Numbered from the stretch's first letter, positions 1 through 8,626 are shown. The stretch: 32,513 nucleotides of DNA from DASWIG01 sp965371445 (GCA_965371445.1 CBDUYN010000114.1:1-32513), one strand, 5' to 3'. Program-made: numbers and translations. Notes: a model not told the origin generated them from the letters alone.

Positions 1-65
1 CCCTTGCCGAAGGTATTCGGGCGGTGGCCCTGTCGCGGCTGTGGGACGACTTGGAGCCTCTGTAA
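1..65 (+). CDS. 3' end of an unidentified gene (partial)
   Basis: From base 3 an open frame reads LAEGIRAVALSRLWDDLEPL and stops at TAA 63-65. The composition (Leu/Ala/Arg/Asp/Glu, ending in a charged helix) looks like a real protein C-terminus, but 20 residues are too few to name a family. The gene begins outside the window. Between this stop and the stop of the ATPase gene at 173 there are about 107 bases with no recognisable gene; the two genes converge there. Confidence is low because a short open frame at a window edge can arise by chance. Confidence 0.4.
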   Translation, partial: LAEGIRAVALSRLWDDLEPL

Positions 66-172
66 AAAGACCGGGGAAGGGGTCAGCTATGTTGGTACGG
101 CCAGCACGGCAATGACTCATCTTAACGCCATAGAGTGAGGGCCGTCCCGGCCCAGAGCCACTGAGAAGCAAA

Positions 173-1747
173 TCAAAGCATCAGGACGGTGATCCGCCGC
201 CCGTCCTGCTCGACTTCTTTCTCGCTGATGCGATCGGGGAGCTTCGCCGCGTCCTCGCGGCCGTCGAAGACGACGAGCGTCCCGTCGTCGAGGCCCAGAC
301 GCTTCAGGTATCCGGCCAGTTGCTTGCACCCCTTGGCGACCGGATCGCCCCAGGTCGTCTCACGCCACACCTTGAGCTCCAGCGCCCAGCGGTCGACGGT
401 CCCGTCGCCGCGAGGCCAGCGGACGCAAAGGTCGAGCCGCCCGCTGCCGGCGGCGTACTCCCGGTCGACCCAGCCGCCTTTGCCGTTCGTGATCTTGTGC
501 AGGAAGGCCATGAAGACGAGCTGCGCCGCCGCTTCGGAGTAGGGAGCGCTGCGTAGGAAGACCTCGGCGTTCTCGGTCCAGAACTCGCGGAAGTCCCGCA
601 GGAGCTGCTCGAAGTCGAGACGTCCCTCGCCGTCGACGTAGGACGGACGCGGCAGGGACATCGACTCCTCCATCAAAGAGGTCAGCGCCCGCGGAATGAT
701 CTCGCGGTAGATCGGATTGGCGATTTCCAGGCCCTGGGGCCCCGATCTCGCGAGCCCCATGTCCTTGACGAATTCGACGTCGTCGTTCAGGACGTCTTCG
801 CCCAGGACTTCCCCGGACAGGATGGCGCTCATTACTCGCTGCACCCGCTTCTCCCGCAGGCGGTGGATCAGCGAGTCGAGGTGCGTGTCGCGCCGGAGGA
901 TCAGGGCTTCCCGGGCTCCCTCGACGTCGGCCGCCTCGATCGGCGTCCCGCGATCGGGCACCAACGCCTCGACGAGCTGACGTGCGAGGGCGTTGACGAG
1001 CCAGGGCTGGCCGCGCGTCAGCTCGAAAGCCCAGGCTTTCGCCTCCTCGCTGAAGGGCTGCCCCGCCTCGGCGGTGTGCTGGTCGTAGAGCTCCGCGACC
1101 TCTTCCTCGGTGAAGTTGCGCAGCAGGAGCGAGTCGCTCTTGACGTTGAAGGGCGACGCCGTCCCCAGGCTCTCGTCGTCGGCGCGGGCGAGGATGCGGT
1201 AGTCGCGGATGTCGCGCAGACCGATCAGCGCGATCGACTGGGGGAATCCTCCCGGACGGCCGTCATAGCCGGCACGTAGCTGGCGCAGCACTGAGATCAG
1301 GGCGTCGTCGAAGAGGGCGTCGATCTCATCGACGAAGAGGACCACGGGACGCGGGCAGGTCTCCGCCCAGCGGTTCAACAGATCCTGCAGACGGACTCCG
1401 GGATCTTGCTCCGAATTAGTCGGTGGTGGCCGCAGCTCCTCCGGCAGGTAGAGCTTGGCACGCTGGTGCAAGACGCCCAGTATCGAAGCGATCGAGCTTT
1501 CGAGGTCGGGCCGAATCCTCTGGCCGACCTCGAAGGTCGTCAAAAGCGCCGCGTAGCGTCCTTCGGCGGTGAGACTCTGGGCCAGGGCCTTGAGCGACGT
1601 CGTCTTGCCCACCTGGCGCGGCGCATGGACGACGAAATAGAGCTTCTGGTCGACGAGCCGCCGCAGGTCCGTGACCCGCCGCTCGGCGGGCAGCATGTAG
1701 TGGTCGTCTTCACGGCATGGGCCGGCGGTGTTGAAGAAACGTTCCAT
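173..1747 (-). CDS. AAA-type ATPase with C-terminal PD-(D/E)XK nuclease-like domain
   Basis: A 524-aa protein. The N-terminal half is a P-loop ATPase: Walker A is APRQVGKTT at residues 42-50, where Ala replaces the usual first Gly, and Walker B is VVLFVDEIDAL near residue 145. A winged-helix-like middle follows. The last about 100 residues carry the PD-(D/E)XK signature, an Asp in GRLDLCV followed by ELKVW. This domain order is known from standalone bacterial AAA-like proteins with a C-terminal PDDEXK domain, whose biological role is mostly unknown. I chose ATG 1747 because GAGAG lies 5 nt upstream; an in-frame upstream start at 1768 would add seven residues. The gene is divergent from the sulfatase gene, with only 27 bp between the two starts, so their promoters must overlap each other's 5' ends. 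Family assignment is firm; function is not known. Confidence 0.85.
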   Translation of the reverse strand: MERFFNTAGPCREDDHYMLPAERRVTDLRRLVDQKLYFVVHAPRQVGKTTSLKALAQSLTAEGRYAALLTTFEVGQRIRPDLESSIASILGVLHQRAKLYLPEELRPPPTNSEQDPGVRLQDLLNRWAETCPRPVVLFVDEIDALFDDALISVLRQLRAGYDGRPGGFPQSIALIGLRDIRDYRILARADDESLGTASPFNVKSDSLLLRNFTEEEVAELYDQHTAEAGQPFSEEAKAWAFELTRGQPWLVNALARQLVEALVPDRGTPIEAADVEGAREALILRRDTHLDSLIHRLREKRVQRVMSAILSGEVLGEDVLNDDVEFVKDMGLARSGPQGLEIANPIYREIIPRALTSLMEESMSLPRPSYVDGEGRLDFEQLLRDFREFWTENAEVFLRSAPYSEAAAQLVFMAFLHKITNGKGGWVDREYAAGSGRLDLCVRWPRGDGTVDRWALELKVWRETTWGDPVAKGCKQLAGYLKRLGLDDGTLVVFDGREDAAKLPDRISEKEVEQDGRRITVLML

Positions 1748-1774
1748 GACGCTCTCAGCATATCCCAAAGGACG

Positions 1775-3265
1775 ATGTTAAGCTTGCCTGCCGCCGGTCT
1801 TCCGGCGCCACTTCGGAGCCCTGTCGCGTTGAGCCAAGCCACCCACCGAGCCTCCAACCTCCTTGCCCTCGTCGCCGTCCTCGGCTTGGCCGCCTGCGGA
1901 CCGTCGCCCCCCGAGGAGCCGCCGACGCCCAAGCACCTACTCTTCATCACCGTCGACACCCTGCGCGCCGACCACTTGGGCCTCTACGGCTACCCGCGCG
2001 CAACGAGCCCCCACCTCGACGCGCTGGGAGAGAAAAGCGTCGTCTTCGAGCGCGCCATCGCCCAGTGGCCGAAGACCGGGACGTCGTTCGCGTCGATTTT
2101 TACCGGGCAGTATCCGCAGACGACCGGCCTCACCCACAAGGCCGCGCTCCACCTCCCCGACGCTTACCTGACCCTGCCGGAGTACCTCGCCGAGGGCGGC
2201 TTCACCACCGTCGCCGTGGTCTCGAACGGCGTCCTCAGCGAGGACATGGGCTGGGACACAGGCTTTAGCGAATACCTCGAGACCTGGAAGACGGCCGAGG
2301 AGGTCTCCGAGGACCCCCGCGCCTACCGCAAGTGGATCAACGCCGGGCGGGTCAACGAGATGGCCCTACCGCTCCTCGAACGCCACCGCGACGCGGAGCA
2401 CCTCTTCGCCTGGATCCACTACTCCGACCCCCATGCGCCCTACTTCCTGCCCGACGGGGTCGAGAACCCGTTCCTCGACGATCCCTACTACCAGGGCGAC
2501 GAAAAGGCCGAGCTCCACGACCCGCGGGCCACGGCCCTCGGCGAGCGCCGCGACCTGAAGCACTACGTGGCTCAGTACGACGCCAACGTCCTCTACGCCG
2601 ACCGCCACATCGGCGAGCTCCTCGCCCACGTCGAGAAGCTCGGGATCCTCGACGAGACGCTCGTCGTCATAACCTCCGACCACGGCGAGAGCCTCGGCGA
2701 GCACGGCTACTTCTTCGGCCACGGACGCCTGCCCTACAACGACGGCGTCCACGTGCCGCTCGTCGTCTCCTATCCCGCGGCGCTACCGGGCGGACGCCGC
2801 GTCGCGGAGGTCGTCGAGCTTTTAGACCTCTATCCGACGCTCGTCGAGTGGCTTCTACCGGAGCGCGGCGTCCCGGGCCTCGAAGGGCAAAGCCTTCTGG
2901 GGCTCCTCCGCGGAGAGGCGCAGGTGGAGCGGGCTCACCTCGCGTTTTCGCAGGCCGGAGGCGGCTCGCCCCTGACCCACTTCCGAAGCGTCCAGGACGG
3001 ATGTACGAAGCTCATCTACCACCCGCGGCTCGTTCTCAAGAACCGCGAGATCCCGCCCCGCTGGGAGCTTTACCGTCTCGACGAGGACCCCGGGGAGACG
3101 GCGAACCTCGCCATGGGAGAGCCCCCGGACGAGGCCCGCCGGCTGCACCGGGAGCTGCGGGCGTGGATGAAGGGGAGCGAGTGGATCCGCCGTCCTCGCG
3201 AGGAGATCGACGCCCAGAGCGAGGAGACCAAGAAAGCGTTGCGCGCCCTCGGCTACACGGAGTGA
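1775..3265 (+). CDS. Sulfatase-fold lipoprotein (alkaline phosphatase superfamily)
   Basis: A 496-aa protein with the sulfatase/phosphoglycerol-transferase fold. A hydrophobic stretch ends in the lipobox LAAC (Cys41), so it should be a lipoprotein. The metal-binding start of the fold is VDTLRADHLGLYGYP (Asp61). The second metal site is TSDHGESLGEHG (Asp303, His304). The C-terminus has the usual ELYRLDEDPGETANL and ends in ALGYTE. The nucleophile motif is unusual: before ASIFTGQYP, the place of the canonical CxPxR holds TGTSF (residues 101-105), so no Cys or Ser can become formylglycine. It may therefore be a Thr-nucleophile hydrolase or transferase rather than a true sulfatase. AAAGGA lies only 2 nt before ATG 1775; a TTG at 1829 with GGAG upstream would give a more typical short signal peptide. 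The methyltransferase gene follows after 4 bp. Confidence 0.85.
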   Translation: MLSLPAAGLPAPLRSPVALSQATHRASNLLALVAVLGLAACGPSPPEEPPTPKHLLFITVDTLRADHLGLYGYPRATSPHLDALGEKSVVFERAIAQWPKTGTSFASIFTGQYPQTTGLTHKAALHLPDAYLTLPEYLAEGGFTTVAVVSNGVLSEDMGWDTGFSEYLETWKTAEEVSEDPRAYRKWINAGRVNEMALPLLERHRDAEHLFAWIHYSDPHAPYFLPDGVENPFLDDPYYQGDEKAELHDPRATALGERRDLKHYVAQYDANVLYADRHIGELLAHVEKLGILDETLVVITSDHGESLGEHGYFFGHGRLPYNDGVHVPLVVSYPAALPGGRRVAEVVELLDLYPTLVEWLLPERGVPGLEGQSLLGLLRGEAQVERAHLAFSQAGGGSPLTHFRSVQDGCTKLIYHPRLVLKNREIPPRWELYRLDEDPGETANLAMGEPPDEARRLHRELRAWMKGSEWIRRPREEIDAQSEETKKALRALGYTE

Positions 3266-3269
3266 GACG

Positions 3270-4241
3270 ATGGGGATCCCCCGCGGCACCGCCCGCCTGC
3301 TGCTCGAAGAGACCCGGCGCCGTCCGTTCACGGGCCGGGTGCTCCAGATCGGCCGCTCCTCGGTCTACCTGAGCGAGAAAGAGCTCCGGTACTGGGCCCG
3401 CCGCGATGGCGTCGAGCTGCGCGAGGGCGGCGAGGTGACCCTCTCCCACGACCCGCGCCTCGCCCGGCAGGGCTGCATGAGCGACCGCAGCTTTTGCTCC
3501 ATGCTCGGCTTCGAGGAGGTCGAGGCCTGCGACGTCTCCGACTGGGAGAGCGCCGAGCACGTCTTCGACCTGAACGCGCCGGCCCCGAAAGAGCTTCACG
3601 GCCGCTTCGACACGATCCTCGACCCGGGCTCGCTCAACTTTATCTTTCACCTGCCGAACGTGCTCAAGAACCTTCATGACCTCTTGAAAGTCGGAGGACG
3701 CATCGTCCACGCCGCGGTACCGTCGAACAACCACGTCGATCTCGCGTTCTACATGTTCTCGCCGACCTTTTTCGACGATTTCTACCACGCCAACCGTTAC
3801 CGTGTCGAAACCCATTATCTCTGTCTATGCTACCCCTATTGGCACCTCGGACGGCTCTATTCGGCGCCGTGGAAGGTCTACCGTTACGAGCCGGGATGCC
3901 TCGACCACCTTAGCTACGGACGCTTCGGAGGACGCCAGGCGGCGATTTTTGTGGTGGTGACGAAGACCGAGGAGTCCACAGGTGACGTCGTGCCGCAGCT
4001 CGGGCAGTTCGTGCGCAGCTGGCGCGAGTACGCCGAGCGCAAGGACGTCGATCCGGAGGCGGTGGCCGGGGACTTGAGGAGCGGGAAGACGGGACCCGGG
4101 GCCCGTCTGGCTGCTCTTGCCGAGCGTCAGTTCCTGGCCCATCCGGCCTTGAGCCGCGCCTATCTGCCGGTCAAGCGCACGACGGAGCGGCTACGCCGGC
4201 TCCTGCCGCAGCGCATGCCCCCCTTCGTAGGACGCTACTGA
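3270..4241 (+). CDS. SAM-dependent methyltransferase-like protein
   Basis: A 323-aa protein. Residues about 23-150 resemble a class I methyltransferase: a degenerate motif I (RVLQIGRSSVYL, lacking the usual GxGxG), then FDTILDPGSLNFIFHLPNVLKNL in the motif II/III position, and LLKVGGRIVHAAVPSNN for the strand after the post-motif helix. The C-terminal third (from about residue 210) is not recognised and is rich in Arg. The start ATG lies 4 bp after the sulfatase stop, so the two genes are co-transcribed. Paired with a membrane-anchored sulfatase-fold enzyme it may act on a surface polymer or glycan; that is inference. The poor motif I leaves open whether it still binds SAM. Confidence 0.65.
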   Translation: MGIPRGTARLLLEETRRRPFTGRVLQIGRSSVYLSEKELRYWARRDGVELREGGEVTLSHDPRLARQGCMSDRSFCSMLGFEEVEACDVSDWESAEHVFDLNAPAPKELHGRFDTILDPGSLNFIFHLPNVLKNLHDLLKVGGRIVHAAVPSNNHVDLAFYMFSPTFFDDFYHANRYRVETHYLCLCYPYWHLGRLYSAPWKVYRYEPGCLDHLSYGRFGGRQAAIFVVVTKTEESTGDVVPQLGQFVRSWREYAERKDVDPEAVAGDLRSGKTGPGARLAALAERQFLAHPALSRAYLPVKRTTERLRRLLPQRMPPFVGRY

Positions 4242-4250
4242 AGCTCATGA

Positions 4251-4270
4251 GGCCGGCTTCCCGCCCGGCC
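4251..4270. terminator. Hairpin between convergent stop codons
   Basis: GGCCGG (4251-4256) pairs with CCGGCC (4265-4270) across an 8-nt loop, inside the 36-bp gap between the methyltransferase stop and the radical SAM stop. There is no T-tract on either side, so it is only a candidate bidirectional terminator. Confidence 0.35.
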
Positions 4271-4277
4271 GCAGCCA

Positions 4278-5888
4278 TCATGAGATCGAGATCACTTCCG
4301 TGCCGGGCGGCTCGGCGAGCCGGCCGCTGACGGCAGCCGGGCTCGCCGGGCGCGGCGAGCCCAACACCGGGCGCGGCGAGTCCAACACCGGGCGCATCTC
4401 GTCCTCGGAGATCAGCTCGGCATAACGGCCGAGCTTCTGCTTGTAGATCTGGCGGTAGTAGGCAGGTAGCCCGTTCCCGCGTCCCTCGTGGTAGGCCAAG
4501 AGCTCGGGATCCTTCCTCAGCCGGGCCAGGATGCCGCGCAGCTCCCCCAGGTCGCTGCGCATTCCCAGTGTGCGCAGCGTGTGGTGGGCTCTGGCGCCGG
4601 CAGTCGGGGACGTCGCCAGCCGGCGCAGCAGCATCCGGGTCGTGGTCGCCTCGACATGGATCTCGATCAGTTTCTCGTAGTATTCGATCGGGTGGTAATT
4701 CTTGAGCTTGGTCACCAGAAACGGCAGGTAGTAGAAACTGAACGGCATGGACTTCAAGATCCTGTCTTCCGCCAGCTGGGTCTCGTAGAGCGGCGTGCCG
4801 CCAAAGGGTACCGGGATGTTGATGGTGGGCCACACGAAGGGCGTCCGGCGGATGAACTCGTTTGTCAGCTCGACGGGCTCGTCGCCCTCGTCCACGTCGG
4901 TGCCGAGCATGAAGTTCGCCTGGAGCCCCGGAATGTGCTCGTGGAGCTCGTGGAAGTGGTCGACCACCCGTTCCATCTTTTCCCGCCCCGACTTCTTGCC
5001 GACACCGGCCTTGTTCGAGAAGTCCGCCCACGACTCGACGCCGGGTGCCACGAAGACGCACTTCGTCTCCCGAAGGCGCGACAGCCGCGGCCCGCGGAGG
5101 ACCGACAGCGAGCTCTCCATGGCGTAGCGGTTCCGGGCCCCGTTGGGTAGGCTCTCGATGACGTCGAGAACCTCGTCGAAGCGGATGCCGAAGTTCGGGT
5201 CGTGATAGCCGACCAGGAGCCCCGGCCAACGCTCCGAGACGAAGCGCAGATCCGCCTCCAAGTGCTCGCGGGGTAGCATGACGTAGGTGCTGTCCCAGTC
5301 GATGCAGAAGCTGCACCGGTACGGGCAGCCGACGCTCGAAAGAAGACCGACGGTGCTGAACCACCCGGGCTTGCCGTGCTTGGTGAAGGTGGCGGCGACG
5401 ACCTCCGGCAGGCGCTCCTCGACGCTCGGGATCTCTGTCAACGGCCGGCCGCTGGTGATGATCGAGCTCTGAGCGTAGGTCCCCTGGAGGACGTCGCGGA
5501 TGAGAGTCTTGTCGCAGTCCAGGACCACCAGGTCGAAGAACCGGAGACAGTCTGAGGGAAAGGACCGGGCGTGGGACCCGCCGATCACCGTCAGGCTCTG
5601 CCGGCGGCGGTAGAGCTTCGCCAGGGCGTAGGCGAGAGCGCTCGAACGGGTGTCTGTCGAGATGAAGACGATGTCCAGTTCCTCGGGCAACAGGCGCTCG
5701 GGGTCCGTTTGGCCATAGTAGGTCGCGTAGTGGACCTTATGACCGAGCTGGCGGCACCAGACACTCACCGCCTGCGGTGTGATGCTGGCGTAGATTTTCC
5801 GCATCCGGGCTTCGTAGACGAGGGCCAGATAGCCCTGCGACGTCGAGTCGTTGATGATCTCCAGAACTCCCACCCTGAGCTTCGTCAT
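4278..5888 (-). CDS. Radical SAM protein with B12-binding-like N-terminal domain
   Basis: A 536-aa protein. Residues 1-145 look like the Rossmann-type cobalamin-binding domain common in class B radical SAM enzymes, including a VIGGSHARSFP segment near residue 101. The radical SAM core follows, with Cys188, Cys192 and Cys195 in GCPYRCSFC, which should bind the 4Fe-4S cluster that cleaves SAM. Later segments such as MLGTDVDEGDEP fit the core barrel. The C-terminus holds a low-complexity Pro/Ser repeat (PRPVLGSPRP) and ends in ISIS. ATG 5888 is chosen because GGAGGAAG lies just upstream; the longer frame to 5936 lacks such a site. It stands alone, convergent to the methyltransferase gene, with no obvious biosynthetic partner. 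The substrate cannot be read from the sequence. Confidence 0.88.
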   Translation of the reverse strand: MTKLRVGVLEIINDSTSQGYLALVYEARMRKIYASITPQAVSVWCRQLGHKVHYATYYGQTDPERLLPEELDIVFISTDTRSSALAYALAKLYRRRQSLTVIGGSHARSFPSDCLRFFDLVVLDCDKTLIRDVLQGTYAQSSIITSGRPLTEIPSVEERLPEVVAATFTKHGKPGWFSTVGLLSSVGCPYRCSFCIDWDSTYVMLPREHLEADLRFVSERWPGLLVGYHDPNFGIRFDEVLDVIESLPNGARNRYAMESSLSVLRGPRLSRLRETKCVFVAPGVESWADFSNKAGVGKKSGREKMERVVDHFHELHEHIPGLQANFMLGTDVDEGDEPVELTNEFIRRTPFVWPTINIPVPFGGTPLYETQLAEDRILKSMPFSFYYLPFLVTKLKNYHPIEYYEKLIEIHVEATTTRMLLRRLATSPTAGARAHHTLRTLGMRSDLGELRGILARLRKDPELLAYHEGRGNGLPAYYRQIYKQKLGRYAELISEDEMRPVLDSPRPVLGSPRPASPAAVSGRLAEPPGTEVISIS

Positions 5889-6009
5889 ACTTCCTCCTTC
5901 CGCCGGACAGCAAGCAACGAGCCGCTCGTCCGGCAAGTAACGGGCCGATCGCCTCCCCCGTCGTCGAGAGAGCGACGAAAGTCCCGCCGTTGATGGATTT
6001 GGTGGAGGT

Positions 6010-6015
6010 ATTGTA
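6010..6015 (-). promoter_or_regulatory. Extended -10 box upstream of the radical SAM gene
   Basis: On the minus strand the sequence reads TGTGC-TACAAT, an extended -10 (TGN plus near-consensus hexamer). No convincing -35 is seen 16-18 bp upstream. It would give a 5' leader of about 115 nt before ATG 5888. The rest of the 5889-6148 gap shows no gene. Confidence 0.5.
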
Positions 6016-6148
6016 GCACAGATCCTCTCCAGGTGCCGAGGTAGAGGTGGCGGGGCTTTTTCCGGCCTCCTGGCCTTGGGGCTCAGGGCGGTCAGATCCC
6101 GCGGTTGAGGCGAGCTCCCGAGTTGGTGGACGTCCGGGTGAGCCGAGC

Positions 6149-8518
6149 TCAGTAGCCGAGCTCCCCCATTACTCGGCCAAGCGTCGCGACGAGCCGGTCC
6201 GCGTCGTCCTCGGTGAAGACGATCGGCGGCTTGATTTTGAGGACGTTCTCGAGCGGCCCGTCGACCGACTGGAGGATTCCCTCCTCCTTCATCCGCTCGA
6301 CGATCTCCTTGGCCTCTTCCTTCGCCGGCTCCAGAGTCGTCCGATCACGGACCAGCTCGATGCCGATGAAAAGCCCCTCGCCCCGCACGTCGCCGATCAG
6401 CGGATGACGCTCCAACAAGCCGGCGAGCTTCTCCTTCAAATGCGTCCCGACCTTGAGGGCGTTCGCCTGGAGCCCCTCCTCCTCGATCACGTCGAGGACC
6501 GCCAGGCCCACGGCGCAGGAGACCGGGTTGCCGCCGTAGGTGTTGAAATACTCCATGCCGTTGTCAAACGACTCGGCGATCTCCGGCGTCGTCACGACGG
6601 CCGCTAAGGGATGACCGTTGCCGATGGGCTTTCCCATCGTCACGATGTCGGGCACCACGTCCTGGAGCTCGAAGGCCCAGAAGCGCGAGCCCGCCCGTCC
6701 GAAGCCGACCTGCACTTCGTCGGCGACGCACACGCCGCCGGCTTCGCGTACCGCGGGGTAGGCGGCCTTCAGATACCCCTCGGGAAGCGGAAACTGGCCG
6801 CCGCAGGAGACCATCGACTCGCAGAAGAACGCGGCGAAGCCGCGCTCTCCGTCGGCCGCGGCACGCGCCGTCTCGGCGACGTGGGCGGCATATTTCTTCC
6901 CCGCCTGGGCGTCGTCCGCCTTGTACGGGCCACGGTAGACGTCGGGCGACGGCACCTTGTGGACCCAGGGAGGCGCGCCGCGTCCGCCCGGACCGTCGAG
7001 CTTGTAGGGACTCAAGTCGACGAGCGCCGAGGTGTTGCCGTGGTAGGCGCCGTCGACGACGACGACGTCCTCGCCGCCGGTGTGGGTACGCGCCATCCGC
7101 AGCGCCAGCTCGTTGGCCTCGCTGCCGCTCGAGACGAAAAAGCACACGCTGAGCGGATCGGGCAAGGTCGCCGTCAACCGTTCGGCGTAGCTCACCAGGT
7201 GATCGTGCAGGTAACGCGAATTGGTGTTCAGGGTCGCGATCTGCTCCTGGGCGGCGCGCACGACCTTGGGGTGGCAATGGCCGACGTGGCAGACGTTGTT
7301 GACCGTGTCGAGGTAGGCGCGGCCGTTCTCGTCGTAGAGGAACTGTCCCGCGCCGCGGACGATCTTGAGCGGCTTGCGGTACGAGGCGCCCAGCGAGCCG
7401 CCGAGGTAACGCTTGCGCCGGGCGAGGATCTCGGCCGGCGGCAGACCCGCGGCGGACGAAGGGGAGACGGAAGGGGTCGGGCTCATGGAACAGGCCTTCC
7501 TGAAGGTTTCGTAGGCGAGTCCTGGGTCGACGTCTCGGAGCTGTCGAAGCAGCGCCCAGACCGGACGCTCGCTGACGGCAAGATAGTCGTTTTCGGGATG
7601 GAGCTTGCGGAGATGGGCGGAGCTTGCGACGCTCGTCGCCAGCCGCGTCAGGACGAGGTCGTAGAGCACCTCGAGCTCGGCGCCGGCAAGCGGGTAGGCG
7701 CTGTCGTAGCCGGCGGCGACGGCGGCCGCGGCGGCCAGGGGGTCGTCCTTGTCGAGCATGGCGTAGGCCGCGGCGGTCGCGAGCTCCGACACCGTGACGG
7801 TGGCCACCATGTCGCCGAAGTCGATCAGGCCGACGACCTCGCGCCCGCCGCCGTCGCCGTCGCCCACGAGCACGTTGTAGTCGTTGGCGTCGTTGTGGAC
7901 GACGCTTGACGGCAGCTCGCCGAGCCGCGGCACGACGCGCTCGGCATAGGCGTCGAAGAGCGCCTCGACGCGTTCCCGGCCGTCGCGCTCCTCGATGTCG
8001 GCGGCACGCTCGCGTACCGCCAGGGCCTTGCGGAGGTCCCAGACGACATCGCGGTGCATGGACGGATGAGAAAAACCGGCGAGGGCGCGGTCGAGCCGGC
8101 CGAGGAAGGCGCCGAGGCTGCGCAACAGCTGCGGTGTGTGGCGGGGCTCGTCGACCAGAAAGGTCCCCGGCAGGAAGGAGAGGACGCGCGCCAGGTGACG
8201 GACCCCGTCGCCGCCGACCTCGACGATCTCGCCGCCATGAAGCGCCCGACGGGGCCTCGGGACCGCGAGCCCGCTTGCGGCGAGGCGCTCCATCACCCGG
8301 TGTTGGAAGTCGAGCACGCCGCGCTCCTCGCCGCTGTGGGCGACCTTGAGCACCCAGTCGCGGCCGTCCGCGCCGCGCAGGCGGAAGTTCTGGTCGGCGT
8401 AGCTCACCAGCTCCCGCACTTCGGCTTCGAGGCCGAAGTGCTCGCGGGCCATGGCGACGGCGTCGTCCCTCGAGAAGCGCGGCGGCTCGCAGGGCAAGGG
8501 TCGGCTCTTCGGCGGCAT
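6149..8518 (-). CDS. Fused APH-type kinase and class III aminotransferase (phospho-lyase type)
   Basis: A 789-aa two-domain protein. Residues 1-343 are an aminoglycoside-phosphotransferase/homoserine-kinase-like kinase: catalytic HNDANDYN (His208, Asp210, Asn215) and the metal-binding DFG (Asp233). Residues 345-789 are a complete class III PLP aminotransferase: SSGSEANELALR for phosphate binding, VADEVQVGFGR (Asp600) and the Schiff-base Lys630 in MGKPIGNG. The pairing matches the known fusion of hydroxylysine-kinase-like and ethanolamine-phosphate or phosphohydroxylysine phospho-lyase domains: the kinase phosphorylates an amino alcohol or hydroxylysine, and the PLP domain eliminates phosphate and ammonia. 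The substrate here is undetermined. Start ATG 8518 has TAGGAT just upstream, which can be read either as part of an SD or as a -10. The open frame continues to 9133 only as an antisense shadow of the next genes. A strong internal start at 7486 is listed separately. Confidence 0.9.
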   Translation of the reverse strand: MPPKSRPLPCEPPRFSRDDAVAMAREHFGLEAEVRELVSYADQNFRLRGADGRDWVLKVAHSGEERGVLDFQHRVMERLAASGLAVPRPRRALHGGEIVEVGGDGVRHLARVLSFLPGTFLVDEPRHTPQLLRSLGAFLGRLDRALAGFSHPSMHRDVVWDLRKALAVRERAADIEERDGRERVEALFDAYAERVVPRLGELPSSVVHNDANDYNVLVGDGDGGGREVVGLIDFGDMVATVTVSELATAAAYAMLDKDDPLAAAAAVAAGYDSAYPLAGAELEVLYDLVLTRLATSVASSAHLRKLHPENDYLAVSERPVWALLRQLRDVDPGLAYETFRKACSMSPTPSVSPSSAAGLPPAEILARRKRYLGGSLGASYRKPLKIVRGAGQFLYDENGRAYLDTVNNVCHVGHCHPKVVRAAQEQIATLNTNSRYLHDHLVSYAERLTATLPDPLSVCFFVSSGSEANELALRMARTHTGGEDVVVVDGAYHGNTSALVDLSPYKLDGPGGRGAPPWVHKVPSPDVYRGPYKADDAQAGKKYAAHVAETARAAADGERGFAAFFCESMVSCGGQFPLPEGYLKAAYPAVREAGGVCVADEVQVGFGRAGSRFWAFELQDVVPDIVTMGKPIGNGHPLAAVVTTPEIAESFDNGMEYFNTYGGNPVSCAVGLAVLDVIEEEGLQANALKVGTHLKEKLAGLLERHPLIGDVRGEGLFIGIELVRDRTTLEPAKEEAKEIVERMKEEGILQSVDGPLENVLKIKPPIVFTEDDADRLVATLGRVMGELGY
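7486..7501 (-). promoter_or_regulatory. Internal ribosome binding site and ATG at the domain junction
   Basis: Inside the kinase/aminotransferase fusion, an ATG at 7486 (Met345) is preceded by AGGAAGG with an 8-nt spacer. Translation from here would give a free 445-aa aminotransferase that starts exactly at the domain border, in the same frame and with no stop codon between the two parts. This suggests either dual translation or a recent fusion of two formerly separate genes. Confidence 0.5.
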
Positions 8519-8525
8519 GACGTCG

Positions 8526-8534
8526 ATCCTACCA
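8526..8534 (-). promoter_or_regulatory. Extended -10 box 7 nt before the kinase-lyase ATG
   Basis: The minus strand reads TGG-TAGGAT, then seven bases, then ATG 8518. A transcript starting the usual distance after this box would begin at or next to the start codon, so the mRNA may be leaderless. The same AGGA could instead serve as a Shine-Dalgarno site. Confidence 0.35.
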
Positions 8535-8562
8535 AAAGACGCCTCTCCCTCTAGTGACGGGA

Positions 8563-8578
8563 GCCTGACGGCCTGACG
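8563..8578. repeat. Tandem 8-bp repeat in divergent promoter region
   Basis: GCCTGACG occurs twice head to tail between the kinase-lyase and mntA starts. It may be an operator for the toxin-antitoxin pair, or chance. Confidence 0.25.
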
Positions 8579-8617
8579 GCGGAGCCGCGGTCGTCGTGCA
8601 GGCAATGTGCCCACCCG

Positions 8618-8626
8618 TGGTACCCT
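8618..8626 (+). promoter_or_regulatory. Extended -10 box directly before mntA-like ATG
   Basis: TGG-TACCCT is followed by six bases and ATG 8633. No Shine-Dalgarno sequence is present, so the transcript is probably leaderless. The -35 is not recognisable. Confidence 0.4.

Noticed and set aside
1406..1774. N-terminal extension of the sulfatase frame
   Set aside because: Antisense to the AAA-ATPase gene; the lipoprotein signal near Cys41 shows that the protein starts at or after 1775.
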